NCBI GenBank assembly: GCA_002339015.1 | Contig: DDJC01000088.1 | Location: forward strand, 1 to 12,533 | DNA: 12,533 bases | Direction of reading: 5' to 3' | DNA from: Burkholderiales bacterium UBA1834 | Lineage (GTDB): Bacteria; Pseudomonadota; Gammaproteobacteria; Burkholderiales; Burkholderiaceae_C | Part shown: positions 1 to 5,019 of the stretch, piece after piece | Layout of the letters: every line of letters starts with the position of its first letter | How positions within the stretch are numbered: the first letter of the stretch is position 1 | The notes under the pieces: generated by a model | Databases searched by the model: none | Told to the model about the DNA's origin: nothing | The model's input: the letters and a program-made list of their open reading frames with translations, nothing else | Program-made: the position numbers and the translations under genes

Positions 1-181
1 TCAGGTCCTGCGGGAGGTTGAAGACCGGGGAGGAGCGTGTGGCCCCGTTCGGCCCGGCCACGGTAACGTGCCCCGAGAACTCGGGAGACGTTCGGCCCAG
101 GGCGGCCAGCATGGTGCGGATGTCAGCCAGGACATGGTCGTGACGCTTGCCGGTCAGGTCGGCAATCTCCTGGCTGGACAT
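1..181 (-). CDS. Rha-family phage regulatory protein, N-terminal 60 residues (cut by window edge)
   Basis: The open frame starts at an ATG at 181 and runs off the left edge without a stop. It begins MSSQEIADLTGKRHDHV, followed by LADIRTMLAALG and later PVFNLPQDL, which is the recognisable core of the pRha family (Pfam Phage_pRha). Members are phage and prophage regulators; lambdoid Rha interferes with phage growth in hosts lacking integration host factor. The gene starts 13 bp after the stop of the upstream hypothetical gene on the same strand, so the two are probably co-transcribed. The start is uncertain. No good ribosome binding site is visible, and family members often carry a few residues before this Met; an in-frame GTG lies further upstream, but inside the previous gene. 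The family call is strong. Whether a C-terminal KilAC-type domain follows cannot be seen. Confidence 0.85.
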   Translation of the reverse strand, partial: MSSQEIADLTGKRHDHVLADIRTMLAALGRTSPEFSGHVTVAGPNGATRSSPVFNLPQDL

Positions 182-194
182 GGTGAGACCGTGC

Positions 195-599
195 TTAGAA
201 GACTTCGTCCAAGTCTGCTGCGGCCTGCGAGAAGGGGCCCGCACTATTGGCTTGCAGATAGTTTTGAGCCAGGGCGCCGAGGACGGTTGCCATGTGCACC
301 TGCTCGCCGCGCAGGCTGCTGACGTGGCGGCGGGCCATTTCCAACCACGCCAGGGCATCCACGGTGAGGCATTCCTGGGCGCGCTTTTCCAGCACGTCCA
401 GCATGTCATTAGCCGCGCGTGACAGATCAAGGGTGCCGTGTGCGATGTCCAGTGTGATGTGTGCGCGGAGGTTTGCGAGGGGCCAGCGGCTGTCGATAGG
501 GTGGCCGGCTTCCGTTGTTACGTCCAGGCTCTGGCTGACGTTGTGGGCAGGCGCTGCTGGGCGTGCTTGGCGGGTGGTAGGGGCGGTCTTCTTGGTCAT
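195..599 (-). CDS. Hypothetical phage/island protein, 134 aa
   Basis: I do not recognise this family. The product has a basic, Ala/Pro/Thr-rich, probably disordered N-terminus (about residues 1-25). A mostly helical body follows, with one likely amphipathic helix around RAANDMLDVLEKRAQECL and a later segment LAWLEMARRHVSSLRGEQ. There is no signal peptide or membrane segment, so it is probably cytoplasmic. I chose the ATG at 599, which follows an AAAGAAC-type purine stretch, over the in-frame GTG at 614, which would add only MKELI. The stop lies 13 bp upstream of the Rha gene, so it probably shares that transcript. The position next to rha, in line with a resolvase, suggests a small accessory gene of the mobile element. 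Function unknown. Confidence 0.65.
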   Translation of the reverse strand: MTKKTAPTTRQARPAAPAHNVSQSLDVTTEAGHPIDSRWPLANLRAHITLDIAHGTLDLSRAANDMLDVLEKRAQECLTVDALAWLEMARRHVSSLRGEQVHMATVLGALAQNYLQANSAGPFSQAAADLDEVF

Positions 600-765
600 G
601 ATCAGTTCTTTCACTAACGGGCGGATGAATGCGTGCCGGCCGGCTGGCTGGTTTTGCTAAGGCCGGTGTTTAGTCGGTGCCCCGTTGAGCCCTCTAACGC
701 TGCGCCTGCTTTAATTTCCGTCGCCTGCCTACCCTCCTATGTGGGTTCTCCTTGTGTTGAATCTG

Positions 766-783
766 GGGCGCCTTGGGCGCCTT
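766..783. repeat. Tandem 9-bp direct repeat
   Basis: GGGCGCCTT occurs twice in immediate succession (766-774 and 775-783) in the gap between the resolvase terminator and the hypothetical gene at 195-599. Each unit holds a GGCGCC palindrome. It could be a small regulator site or simple slippage. I see no coding sequence in the surrounding gap. Confidence 0.5.
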
Positions 784-810
784 CCCGGGCAATGGTCTTT
801 CGGTCAAAGG

Positions 811-845
811 AAAAAGGCCCCCACGGCGTGAACCGAAGGGGCCTC
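811..845 (-). terminator. Intrinsic terminator of the resolvase gene
   Basis: A 7-bp perfect stem AGGCCCC (815-821) / GGGGCCT (838-844) lies 26 bp past the resolvase stop. Read on the minus strand, the GC-rich stem is followed by a T tract (the A run at 811-815). This is a standard rho-independent terminator and separates the resolvase transcript from the 599-1 transcript. Confidence 0.85.
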
Positions 846-870
846 ATGATGGACAGGCGCTGGCGCTGGA

Positions 871-1455
871 TCAGGCCGCTGCCGTGTCCCGCACTGCGAT
901 GACCGATGCCCGGGAGATGCCGTAGTCCTTCGCCACTTGGCTGACCGTATCGCCGGCCCCCAGGCGTTCCCGGATGGCCTGCTTGTCTGCCTCGGTGGTC
1001 TTGGAGGGCCGGCCCAGTTGCTTGCCCTCGGCCTTTGCCCGCGACAGGCCCGCCTGGGTGCGCTCAACCAGCATGTCCCGCTCCATCTCAGCCACAGCGG
1101 CCAGGATGCCCACCACGGCCTTCCCTGCGGTGCTGGTCAGGTCGGTGTCCCCCAGGGCCTGGACCTTGACTCGGACCCCACGGTCAGCCAGCAGGCGAAG
1201 GGTCTGCATCACATCAATCATGTCCCGGCCCAGACGGTCCAGCTTGGAGACCAACAGCATGTCGCCCGCCTCCATGCGGTCCATCATCTTGGCGAACTGG
1301 GGCCGCAGGAGAGCGGGCACCTTGCCTGAGATAGTGTCAGCGAACCACCGTTGTGCCGGCAGGCTATGGCCCATGGCCTCCAGTTCCTGGCGCTGGTTCT
1401 CGGTGGTCTGGTCAGTGGTGCTCACGCGGCCATAGCCGTAAATGCGGGCGGTCAT
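871..1455 (-). CDS. Serine recombinase of the resolvase/invertase family, 194 aa
   Basis: A small serine site-specific recombinase, which cuts DNA through a 5'-phosphoserine and exchanges strands by subunit rotation. The N-terminal catalytic domain covers about residues 1-140. It has YGYGRVSTTDQ with the nucleophile at Ser12 and Arg10 beside it, and SKLDRLGRD (about 70-78) with the active-site Asp73, Arg74 and Arg77. The long E helix (about 121-145) ends at GRP (149-150), and a helix-turn-helix fills the C-terminus (about 165-190, VSQVAKDYGISRASVIAVRD). The length is normal for Tn3/gamma-delta-type resolvases. I use the ATG at 1455 because MTARIYGYGRVS is the usual beginning; a longer frame to 1518 would run into the putative res site. 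That site lies just upstream, as is normal for autoregulated resolvase genes. No transposase is visible nearby, so this may be a stand-alone resolvase that resolves multimers or cointegrates of the element. Confidence 0.93.
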   Translation of the reverse strand: MTARIYGYGRVSTTDQTTENQRQELEAMGHSLPAQRWFADTISGKVPALLRPQFAKMMDRMEAGDMLLVSKLDRLGRDMIDVMQTLRLLADRGVRVKVQALGDTDLTSTAGKAVVGILAAVAEMERDMLVERTQAGLSRAKAEGKQLGRPSKTTEADKQAIRERLGAGDTVSQVAKDYGISRASVIAVRDTAAA

Positions 1456-1470
1456 GCTGCTGGACTCTTG

Positions 1471-1586
1471 GGTGTTGGAAAAGGCCGTCAGTATCTTGGC
1501 GGTGTTGGTAATTGTCAAGGCCTATATTTCCAACATCATCCAGGCCAGCCAGGGCGGGGTGTCGGAATCCATCGTTTTCCAACAGG
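1471..1586. other. Putative res recombination site and resolvase operator (three subsites)
   Basis: Five copies of a TGTYGGWAAW-like half-site are seen. On the plus strand they are ggTGTTGGAAAA (1471-1482), ggTGTTGGTAAT (1501-1512) and ggTGTCGGAATC (1558-1569). On the minus strand they lie at 1526-1537 and 1575-1586. The pair 1558/1586 makes an inverted site of about 28 bp (subsite I) and the pair 1501/1537 a longer one (subsite II). Their centres, 1572 and 1519, are 53 bp apart, the I-II spacing of gamma-delta res. The copy at 1471 sits where the outer half of subsite III should be, although its inner half is not convincing. The total, about 115 bp, matches a Tn3-type res, with subsite III nearest the resolvase gene as in Tn3. 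A central AT dinucleotide (1571-1572) could be the crossover point. The assignment is inferred from pattern only. Confidence 0.7.
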
Positions 1587-1607
1587 GCCGACCCGGGCTG
1601 GCGCTGG

Positions 1608-1889
1608 TCAGGCCACAGCCTCGTCGTGGGCGGTCCACCAGTCGATAAGGGCGTCCTCATTAAAGCCCTGACCGGCCCGCTTGTGCTCGGCGGCTTCTTT
1701 CCTGTCGATGTCGTGTTCCTCGTGGAAGCTCTCAAGGCCGCGATAGAGCGGGCCTAACGTTCGGCCCCGGGTGAGCCCCACGATGGCAAGCAGCGCTTGC
1801 GCTTCGGTGACCCCCAGCGTGAAGGTGAACTGTGCCGGGGCAGGCTTGGGCGTCTTCTTCGATGCGGGGCGGGACGCGGCTTGGGCCAT
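1608..1889 (-). CDS. Hypothetical protein, 93 aa, with basic N-terminal tail
   Basis: I do not recognise the family. The first 22 or so residues are a Lys/Ala/Pro-rich tail (SKKTPKPAPAQ). A compact domain follows, with FTFTLGVTEAQALLAIVGL and then an acidic, aromatic end (LIDWWTAHDEAVA). No signal peptide or membrane span is visible, and the tail could bind nucleic acid or a partner. I chose the ATG at 1889 because GAGAGA lies a suitable distance upstream; a frame extending to 1964 has no such site. The gene precedes the putative res site and the resolvase on the same strand, so its transcript may run through res. It is probably an accessory gene of the island, function unknown. Confidence 0.6.
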   Translation of the reverse strand: MAQAASRPASKKTPKPAPAQFTFTLGVTEAQALLAIVGLTRGRTLGPLYRGLESFHEEHDIDRKEAAEHKRAGQGFNEDALIDWWTAHDEAVA

Positions 1890-1967
1890 GTGTTTCTCTC
1901 TCGTTCTACTTCGCGTCAACATCGACGCGGGACGGAGAGTAGTGAGCAAGCAGGGGGCATCCACCTG

Positions 1968-1979
1968 ATACCCCCTCGG
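1968..1979 (+). repeat. 12-bp direct repeat, copy 1 (copy 2 at 2224-2235)
   Basis: ATACCCCCTCGG is found identically at 1968-1979 and 2224-2235, 256 bp apart, in the non-coding region upstream of the PEP-CTERM gene. The first copy overlaps the 3' arm of a small G/C hairpin. The second is followed by an AT-rich stretch (GGAAATTTTCGCTGTTATATG) that could hold promoter elements. Confidence 0.55.
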
Positions 1980-2074
1980 TGCAGTGGGCGTTCCGCTTAC
2001 TCAGATTGTCCGAGGTGCCGGACGGTCCTAAGCGCGGCGCCCGGGTGGCCTCTGGCTGCTCCCTTGGCGGACCT

Positions 2075-2096
2075 ATCGTCCCAACTGTCGGACGAT
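2075..2096. promoter_or_regulatory. Candidate operator, 7-bp perfect inverted repeat
   Basis: ATCGTCC (2075-2081) and GGACGAT (2090-2096) are separated by 8 bp, giving half-site centres about 1.5 helical turns apart. GGACG/CGTCC-like half-sites recur nearby (2020-2024, 2107-2111). A dimeric repressor or activator site is possible; no binding protein can be named. Confidence 0.4.
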
Positions 2097-2322
2097 GCGA
2101 AAGATTGGACGGTCAAGGCAAATCGTGCCCTGTCGTGTGTTCCCCACTTCATCCGGTGCGCAGTGTCCACGCTGTAGGAAAGCGAGGGGGCCACGGGGGG
2201 AATCTGCGGCTGGGCGCTCTCACATACCCCCTCGGAAATTTTCGCTGTTATATGCGCTGGGTCATCGGCTTGTCACGCCCGCCTGATGAACTCGCGGGTC
2301 AAGCATATTCAGGAGGACAGAC

Positions 2323-2955
2323 ATGCGAGCAATGAACGTTGTTGGCGGAATGCTGGTGGCCGGTGGGCTGGCGCTGGGTTGGACGAATCACGCAGATGCA
2401 TCCGTAAGGATCTGCTCATTCGTATGCGATGACACAAGGCCGCCAGACATCTATGTGCCTTTCGAACCCGTCGAGACGCCCGTGTTGACGCCATTCCAGC
2501 CAACCATCCTCCAAATGGTCCCGGTCGAGGTTGGCGGTGAGTGGACTTATTCATTTGGCTTGGTCGGGCGCTCAGACCTTGCATCTATCGCTCTGCCCGA
2601 TGTCGTAGCGTGGGACCTCAGCAAAGTGCTCACGGCCGACATGTGGCTCAAGTCGGTAGACGGGCTCGCAGTCGGCCAGCTCGGCACTGCTACGTGGACG
2701 TTGATCAACCAGCTTTCGCGTCCGGAACCTCGCTCGCTGTTTCAATTCAAGTCTGCCTATGCGCCTACCACGGCCGTCCTCAAACTTCGTGATTCAGCGG
2801 GCGCACTCTATGAAAGAGAAGTCTTCCTGCCATTGACGCCTGAGGCGCTGGCTGCGGGCTATGCCCCTGCGGTTCTGGCAGTGCCTGAGCCCTCGGGTGT
2901 CCTGCTGTTCGCTGTGGGCGCTGCTGTGGTGGCCTGGGGGCGTCGGAAGGCTTAA
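2323..2955 (+). CDS. PEP-CTERM sorting-domain protein, 210 aa, carried in the mobile region
   Basis: A predicted secreted protein with an N-terminal signal sequence (about residues 1-26, hydrophobic GGMLVAGGLALGW, small residues ADA before the mature part). It has a C-terminal PEP-CTERM signal: VPEP at 187-190, a hydrophobic span LLFAVGAAVVAWG, then RRKA. In this class exosortase (EpsH/Xrt family) removes the C-terminal signal, and products reach the envelope or extracellular matrix, often with exopolysaccharide. The middle is not recognised; two cysteines close together (CSFVC, about 31-35) begin the mature protein. The start is fixed by AGGAGG at 2311-2316, 6 bp from the ATG. It lies between resolvase and integrase, so it appears to be cargo of the element and would depend on a host exosortase. 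No terminator is evident downstream. Confidence 0.88.
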   Translation: MRAMNVVGGMLVAGGLALGWTNHADASVRICSFVCDDTRPPDIYVPFEPVETPVLTPFQPTILQMVPVEVGGEWTYSFGLVGRSDLASIALPDVVAWDLSKVLTADMWLKSVDGLAVGQLGTATWTLINQLSRPEPRSLFQFKSAYAPTTAVLKLRDSAGALYEREVFLPLTPEALAAGYAPAVLAVPEPSGVLLFAVGAAVVAWGRRKA

Positions 2956-3126
2956 CCATTCGGAACACTGCCATCTCGGTGGTGTCCCTGGCCGCGAACG
3001 ACTATAGGCGGATGACGCGGTAGTCCGAACGGCACCCCCTGAGGTGCGGGAGAACAAGCCGGAAGGCCTTCGTCAAAACGGGCCCCAGGTGTCCAATGTG
3101 GTGAATCCGGTCTGAAGGAGCGCACC

Positions 3127-3360
3127 ATGCCCACTGCCAGCACGACAGCTCAAACGGTTCACAAGCGCACGCTGAAGGGCCAGAAGGCCGCAGCCTTGCG
3201 GACACCCGAACTGGACGCGACGCATGCCCGGCTGCTGCTCCTGTTCAACGGCTTCACGCCGACCGAATGCCTCATTGAACGGGCTGAAGAATACACACCG
3301 GAGGCGCAACTGATAGCGGATGAGTTGGAGCGCTCGGGGTTGATCGAGCGGGTCCACTGA
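3127..3360 (+). CDS. Small protein, 77 aa, possibly winged-helix-like
   Basis: A good ribosome binding site (GAAGGAG, 3114-3120) lies 6 bp before the ATG, and the frame ends 20 bp before the convergent integrase stop. The N-terminus is basic and Thr/Ala-rich. The second half, LLLLFNGFTPTECLIE then EAQLIADELERSGLIERV, resembles the small helical or winged-helix domains of Burkholderiales proteins that have an L-D/N-G turn followed by a final 'L..LGLIE' helix. That comparison is from memory and is weak. No signal peptide. Next to an integrase, a small basic-then-helical protein could be a recombination directionality factor or a regulator, but it lacks an obvious excisionase helix-turn-helix. 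It could equally be a later gene of the PEP-CTERM transcript, 171 bp downstream of that gene. Confidence 0.7.
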   Translation: MPTASTTAQTVHKRTLKGQKAAALRTPELDATHARLLLLFNGFTPTECLIERAEEYTPEAQLIADELERSGLIERVH

Positions 3361-3380
3361 CCGTCTGGGTATTGGGCCCC

Positions 3381-4667
3381 TTAGGCCGGATCTAGCACCA
3401 GCCCAGGGTAGCTAACCAGTGCCAGCGCCTCGGCCTTGGTCTTCAAGGACGCGCCACCCGAGTACAGCCCGTAGGTGATCCGTGGCTTCTCGTGGCCCAC
3501 GATGTCGGCGGCAAGGTTCTCCGACACCCCCGCGTCCTCCAGCAGCGTGACCAGCGTTTTGCGCAGGCTGTGGAAGACATGGTTCTCACCGTACTTCAGT
3601 TTGGTCTTGAGGCGGCCGAATCGCTTGCCCACGCCGTTGGACCTATCGTTGTACTTGTTGAGGGTCAGGCCCGAGATGAGGAAGCCATCGGTGGACGCCT
3701 CCTTCAATTGTTTGACCAGGGGCCGAATGGCTTTGTGAATGGGCACCTCGCGCAGGCCCGCCTGTGTCTTGGCATCTCGGATGTGGAAGGACTCGTCCCC
3801 CACGTCGATAGTCTTCAGGCTGCATAGCTCCTCAATGCGTGCGCCCGTGTAGGCCCCGAGGGTGATGAGCTGGACCAATTCGGGATCCTTGCGAGCCTCG
3901 GCGGCCTTGATCAGGTCGGGGATGGCGTGAACAGGGAAGGGCACCCAGCCCGTGACCTGCCCCTTGCGGACCTTCACGGCGGGGGCGTGCTGCTCGACCT
4001 TGGCGAACGGGGTAGGCCCCTCGGGGGCCACTTCGGCACCCACGAGGTGATTCCAGAAGGACCGCCACGCGCCGCCCATGCGCTTGATGGAGGCGTGGCT
4101 TAGGGCGTCTTCCCCAGAGGTCAGCACCTTGACCCACTCGCGCACGCTGGCCGGGGTGATGCCCTCAACCGTCGGGAACCGCTCCACGAGGCGCTTCACG
4201 TCCTTCTTCATCTGGTCCTGGGTCTTCTGCTCCAGGTCAATGATGGAGGCTTCCCAGGCGTTCACATGCTCGCTGGTAAGCGTGGCCGTGCCCAGGGCTA
4301 CCCTGAAGAACTGTGTTGCCTTCTCGTCCCCGTGCTCCTCTCCCAGTACCTTCGCGCGGTCGATGAGTTCCAACTCTTTGGCTTCGGTGGCGAAGAACGC
4401 TGTTTCCTCGTCGGGGTACTCCTGCTGCAAGTCCACGCGCCACGCCTTGGCTTCCTCGATGAGAGGCGAAGTGGTTCCGTGCTCGGCCTCGCGGATGATC
4501 TTCTTCCACAGCACGATGTACGGGCGGGCGACGTCCTCGGCCTTGCGCTTGTCAGCGGTCCCGGTGGACTTCATGAACTTGGTTCTGCCCACCTTGAGCT
4601 GAAGGTCGGCGGGCACCTTGAGGGTGGCGTACCAAAGGTTTCGGCGCTTCTCGATGTAGGTGGTCAC
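3381..4667 (-). CDS. Tyrosine-type phage/island integrase, 428 aa
   Basis: A complete tyrosine recombinase that would integrate and excise the element. It has the short N-terminal DUF6538-like segment found in many island integrases (RRNLWYATLKVPADLQ, about 8-23), a SAM-like core-binding region (about 130-215) and a C-terminal catalytic domain (about 245-420). Catalytic residues are all visible: Arg277 in YTGARIEEL, Lys300 in DAKTQAGLREVPI, His366 and Arg369 in HSLRKT, His392 in VGHEK, and nucleophile Tyr402 in YGLYSGG. It therefore looks functional. The start is a GTG at 4667, chosen because MTTYIEKRRNLWYA is a typical beginning; the ribosome binding site is weak. The gene points into the element, away from the candidate attachment site 130 bp upstream. 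Between its start and that site are two tandem CCCCCACG repeats that may be integrase arm sites or part of its promoter control. Confidence 0.95.
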   Translation of the reverse strand: MTTYIEKRRNLWYATLKVPADLQLKVGRTKFMKSTGTADKRKAEDVARPYIVLWKKIIREAEHGTTSPLIEEAKAWRVDLQQEYPDEETAFFATEAKELELIDRAKVLGEEHGDEKATQFFRVALGTATLTSEHVNAWEASIIDLEQKTQDQMKKDVKRLVERFPTVEGITPASVREWVKVLTSGEDALSHASIKRMGGAWRSFWNHLVGAEVAPEGPTPFAKVEQHAPAVKVRKGQVTGWVPFPVHAIPDLIKAAEARKDPELVQLITLGAYTGARIEELCSLKTIDVGDESFHIRDAKTQAGLREVPIHKAIRPLVKQLKEASTDGFLISGLTLNKYNDRSNGVGKRFGRLKTKLKYGENHVFHSLRKTLVTLLEDAGVSENLAADIVGHEKPRITYGLYSGGASLKTKAEALALVSYPGLVLDPA

Positions 4668-4704
4668 GGGTACTGCTGGGGACTGTTTGAGGGCGCAAGT
4701 CTAG

Positions 4705-4737
4705 GCCATTTTCCCCCACGCTTTTCCCCCACGCTGT
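4705..4737. repeat. Tandem arm-type repeats, integrase side
   Basis: Two perfect, directly adjacent 13-bp copies of TTTTCCCCCACGC (4709-4721 and 4722-4734). A degenerate counterpart of the whole block is present at 4869-4900. Short direct repeats flanking an attachment core are typical of tyrosine-integrase arm sites. The block is also only 42 bp from the integrase start codon, so binding there could control integrase expression. Confidence 0.6.
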
Positions 4738-4795
4738 GCCTTTTTTGACCATTGTCTATTGAGGATCAAGCACTTAGGTCCCCTTTGGCGGATCC

Positions 4796-4812
4796 TCCCG
4801 CCCTCTCCGCCA
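4796..4812 (+). other. Putative attachment core: 3' end of a tRNA-Ser without the tRNA
   Basis: The sequence TCCCGCCCTCTCCGCCA reads as tRNA positions 60-76: T-loop base 60, T-stem strand CCCGC, acceptor strand CCTCTCC, discriminator G and CCA. CTCCGCCA is the usual tRNA-Ser end. Bases upstream (GGATCC at 4790-4795) do not match a T-loop, and no tRNA body precedes it, so this is a fragment. Integration at a tRNA 3' end leaves exactly such a duplicate at the far end of an island. A 6-bp inverted repeat TGGCGG/CCGCCA (4786-4791/4807-4812) frames the core. The tRNA identity is from memory of tRNA-Ser structure and was not searched. Confidence 0.55.
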
Positions 4813-4819
4813 TGAATTG

Positions 4820-4868
4820 AAAAGCCCCGAAATCCCAGCCAATCTATGGCTTATGGATTCGGGGTTTT
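4820..4868 (+). terminator. Strong intrinsic terminator, probably that of the displaced tRNA-Ser
   Basis: The hairpin is CCCCGAA (4825-4831) / TTCGGGG (4858-4864), then TCC/GGA and an inner AGCCA/TGGCT stem (4837-4841/4847-4851). It is preceded by AAAAG and followed by TTTT, so it can act in both directions. No plus-strand gene ends immediately before it; the only thing upstream is the tRNA-Ser 3' tail, whose CCA ends at 4812. It is best explained as the native tRNA terminator left in place when the island entered. Confidence 0.8.
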
Positions 4869-4900
4869 GTCATTTCACCCCACGAATTCCCCACGCTCTG
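4869..4900. repeat. Degenerate copy of the arm-type repeat block
   Basis: GTCATTTCACCCCACG followed by AATTCCCCACGCTCTG aligns over its length with the block at 4705-4737, allowing a few mismatches and a 2-3 bp deletion. It carries two CCCCACG units (4878-4884, 4889-4895) in the same orientation as the left pair. The left and right pairs are almost equidistant from the centre of the core at 4796-4812. Confidence 0.55.
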
Positions 4901-4943
4901 AGCATCTTCCCCCTAGAACGGAGAGCCCTCCCTAGAAGTGCCA

Positions 4944-4975
4944 TTGGCATGTCCTATTTCCCAAATAAAAATAAT
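4944..4975 (+). promoter_or_regulatory. Candidate promoter of the second PEP-CTERM gene
   Basis: TTGGCA (4944-4949) precedes an AT-rich TAAAAATAAT stretch (4966-4975), which could serve as a sigma-70 -35/-10 pair. The same TTGGCATG also matches the -24 half of a sigma-54 promoter. The expected -12 TTGC is degenerate and shifted (TTTC, 4957-4960), so sigma-54 use is only a possibility. The 44 bp that follow are leader to the ATG at 5020. Confidence 0.35.
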
Positions 4976-5019
4976 GTTGGCGTCCGCCCTTCTGGCGACG
5001 CTTCAACCAGGAGATGGAC

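Larger units (their letters stand above)
1890..2322. other. Non-coding divergent promoter region with several repeats
   Basis: This 433-bp gap lies between divergent genes (hypothetical to the left, PEP-CTERM protein to the right), and I find no convincing gene in it. It holds two copies of ATACCCCCTCGG (1968-1979, 2224-2235) and two copies of GGACGGTC (2020-2027, 2107-2114). It also holds a perfect 7-bp dyad ATCGTCC/GGACGAT (2075-2081/2090-2096), a GTCCG/CGGAC dyad (2008-2012/2019-2023), and an AGGGGG/CCCCCT hairpin (1952-1957/1971-1976). The last 20 bp carry a perfect AGGAGG ribosome binding site (2311-2316). The pattern fits regulator binding sites, but no regulator is identified. Confidence 0.5.

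Noticed and set aside
1979..2335. 118-aa plus-strand open frame in the gap before the first PEP-CTERM gene
   Set aside because: It runs into the next gene's start, lacks a ribosome binding site and has an incoherent composition; the region is better read as regulatory.
3361..3385. Small GGCC/GGCC hairpin between the convergent small gene and integrase
   Set aside because: Only four base pairs and no T tract on either strand; too weak to call a terminator.
4705..4737. CRISPR or other array from the tandem CCCCCACG units
   Set aside because: Units are 13 bp and directly adjacent, with no spacers; two copies next to an integrase fit arm sites better.
4796..4812. A full tRNA-Ser gene at this place
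   Set aside because: Only positions 60-76 fit; the T-loop bases before it are wrong and no anticodon or D arm can be built from the upstream sequence.
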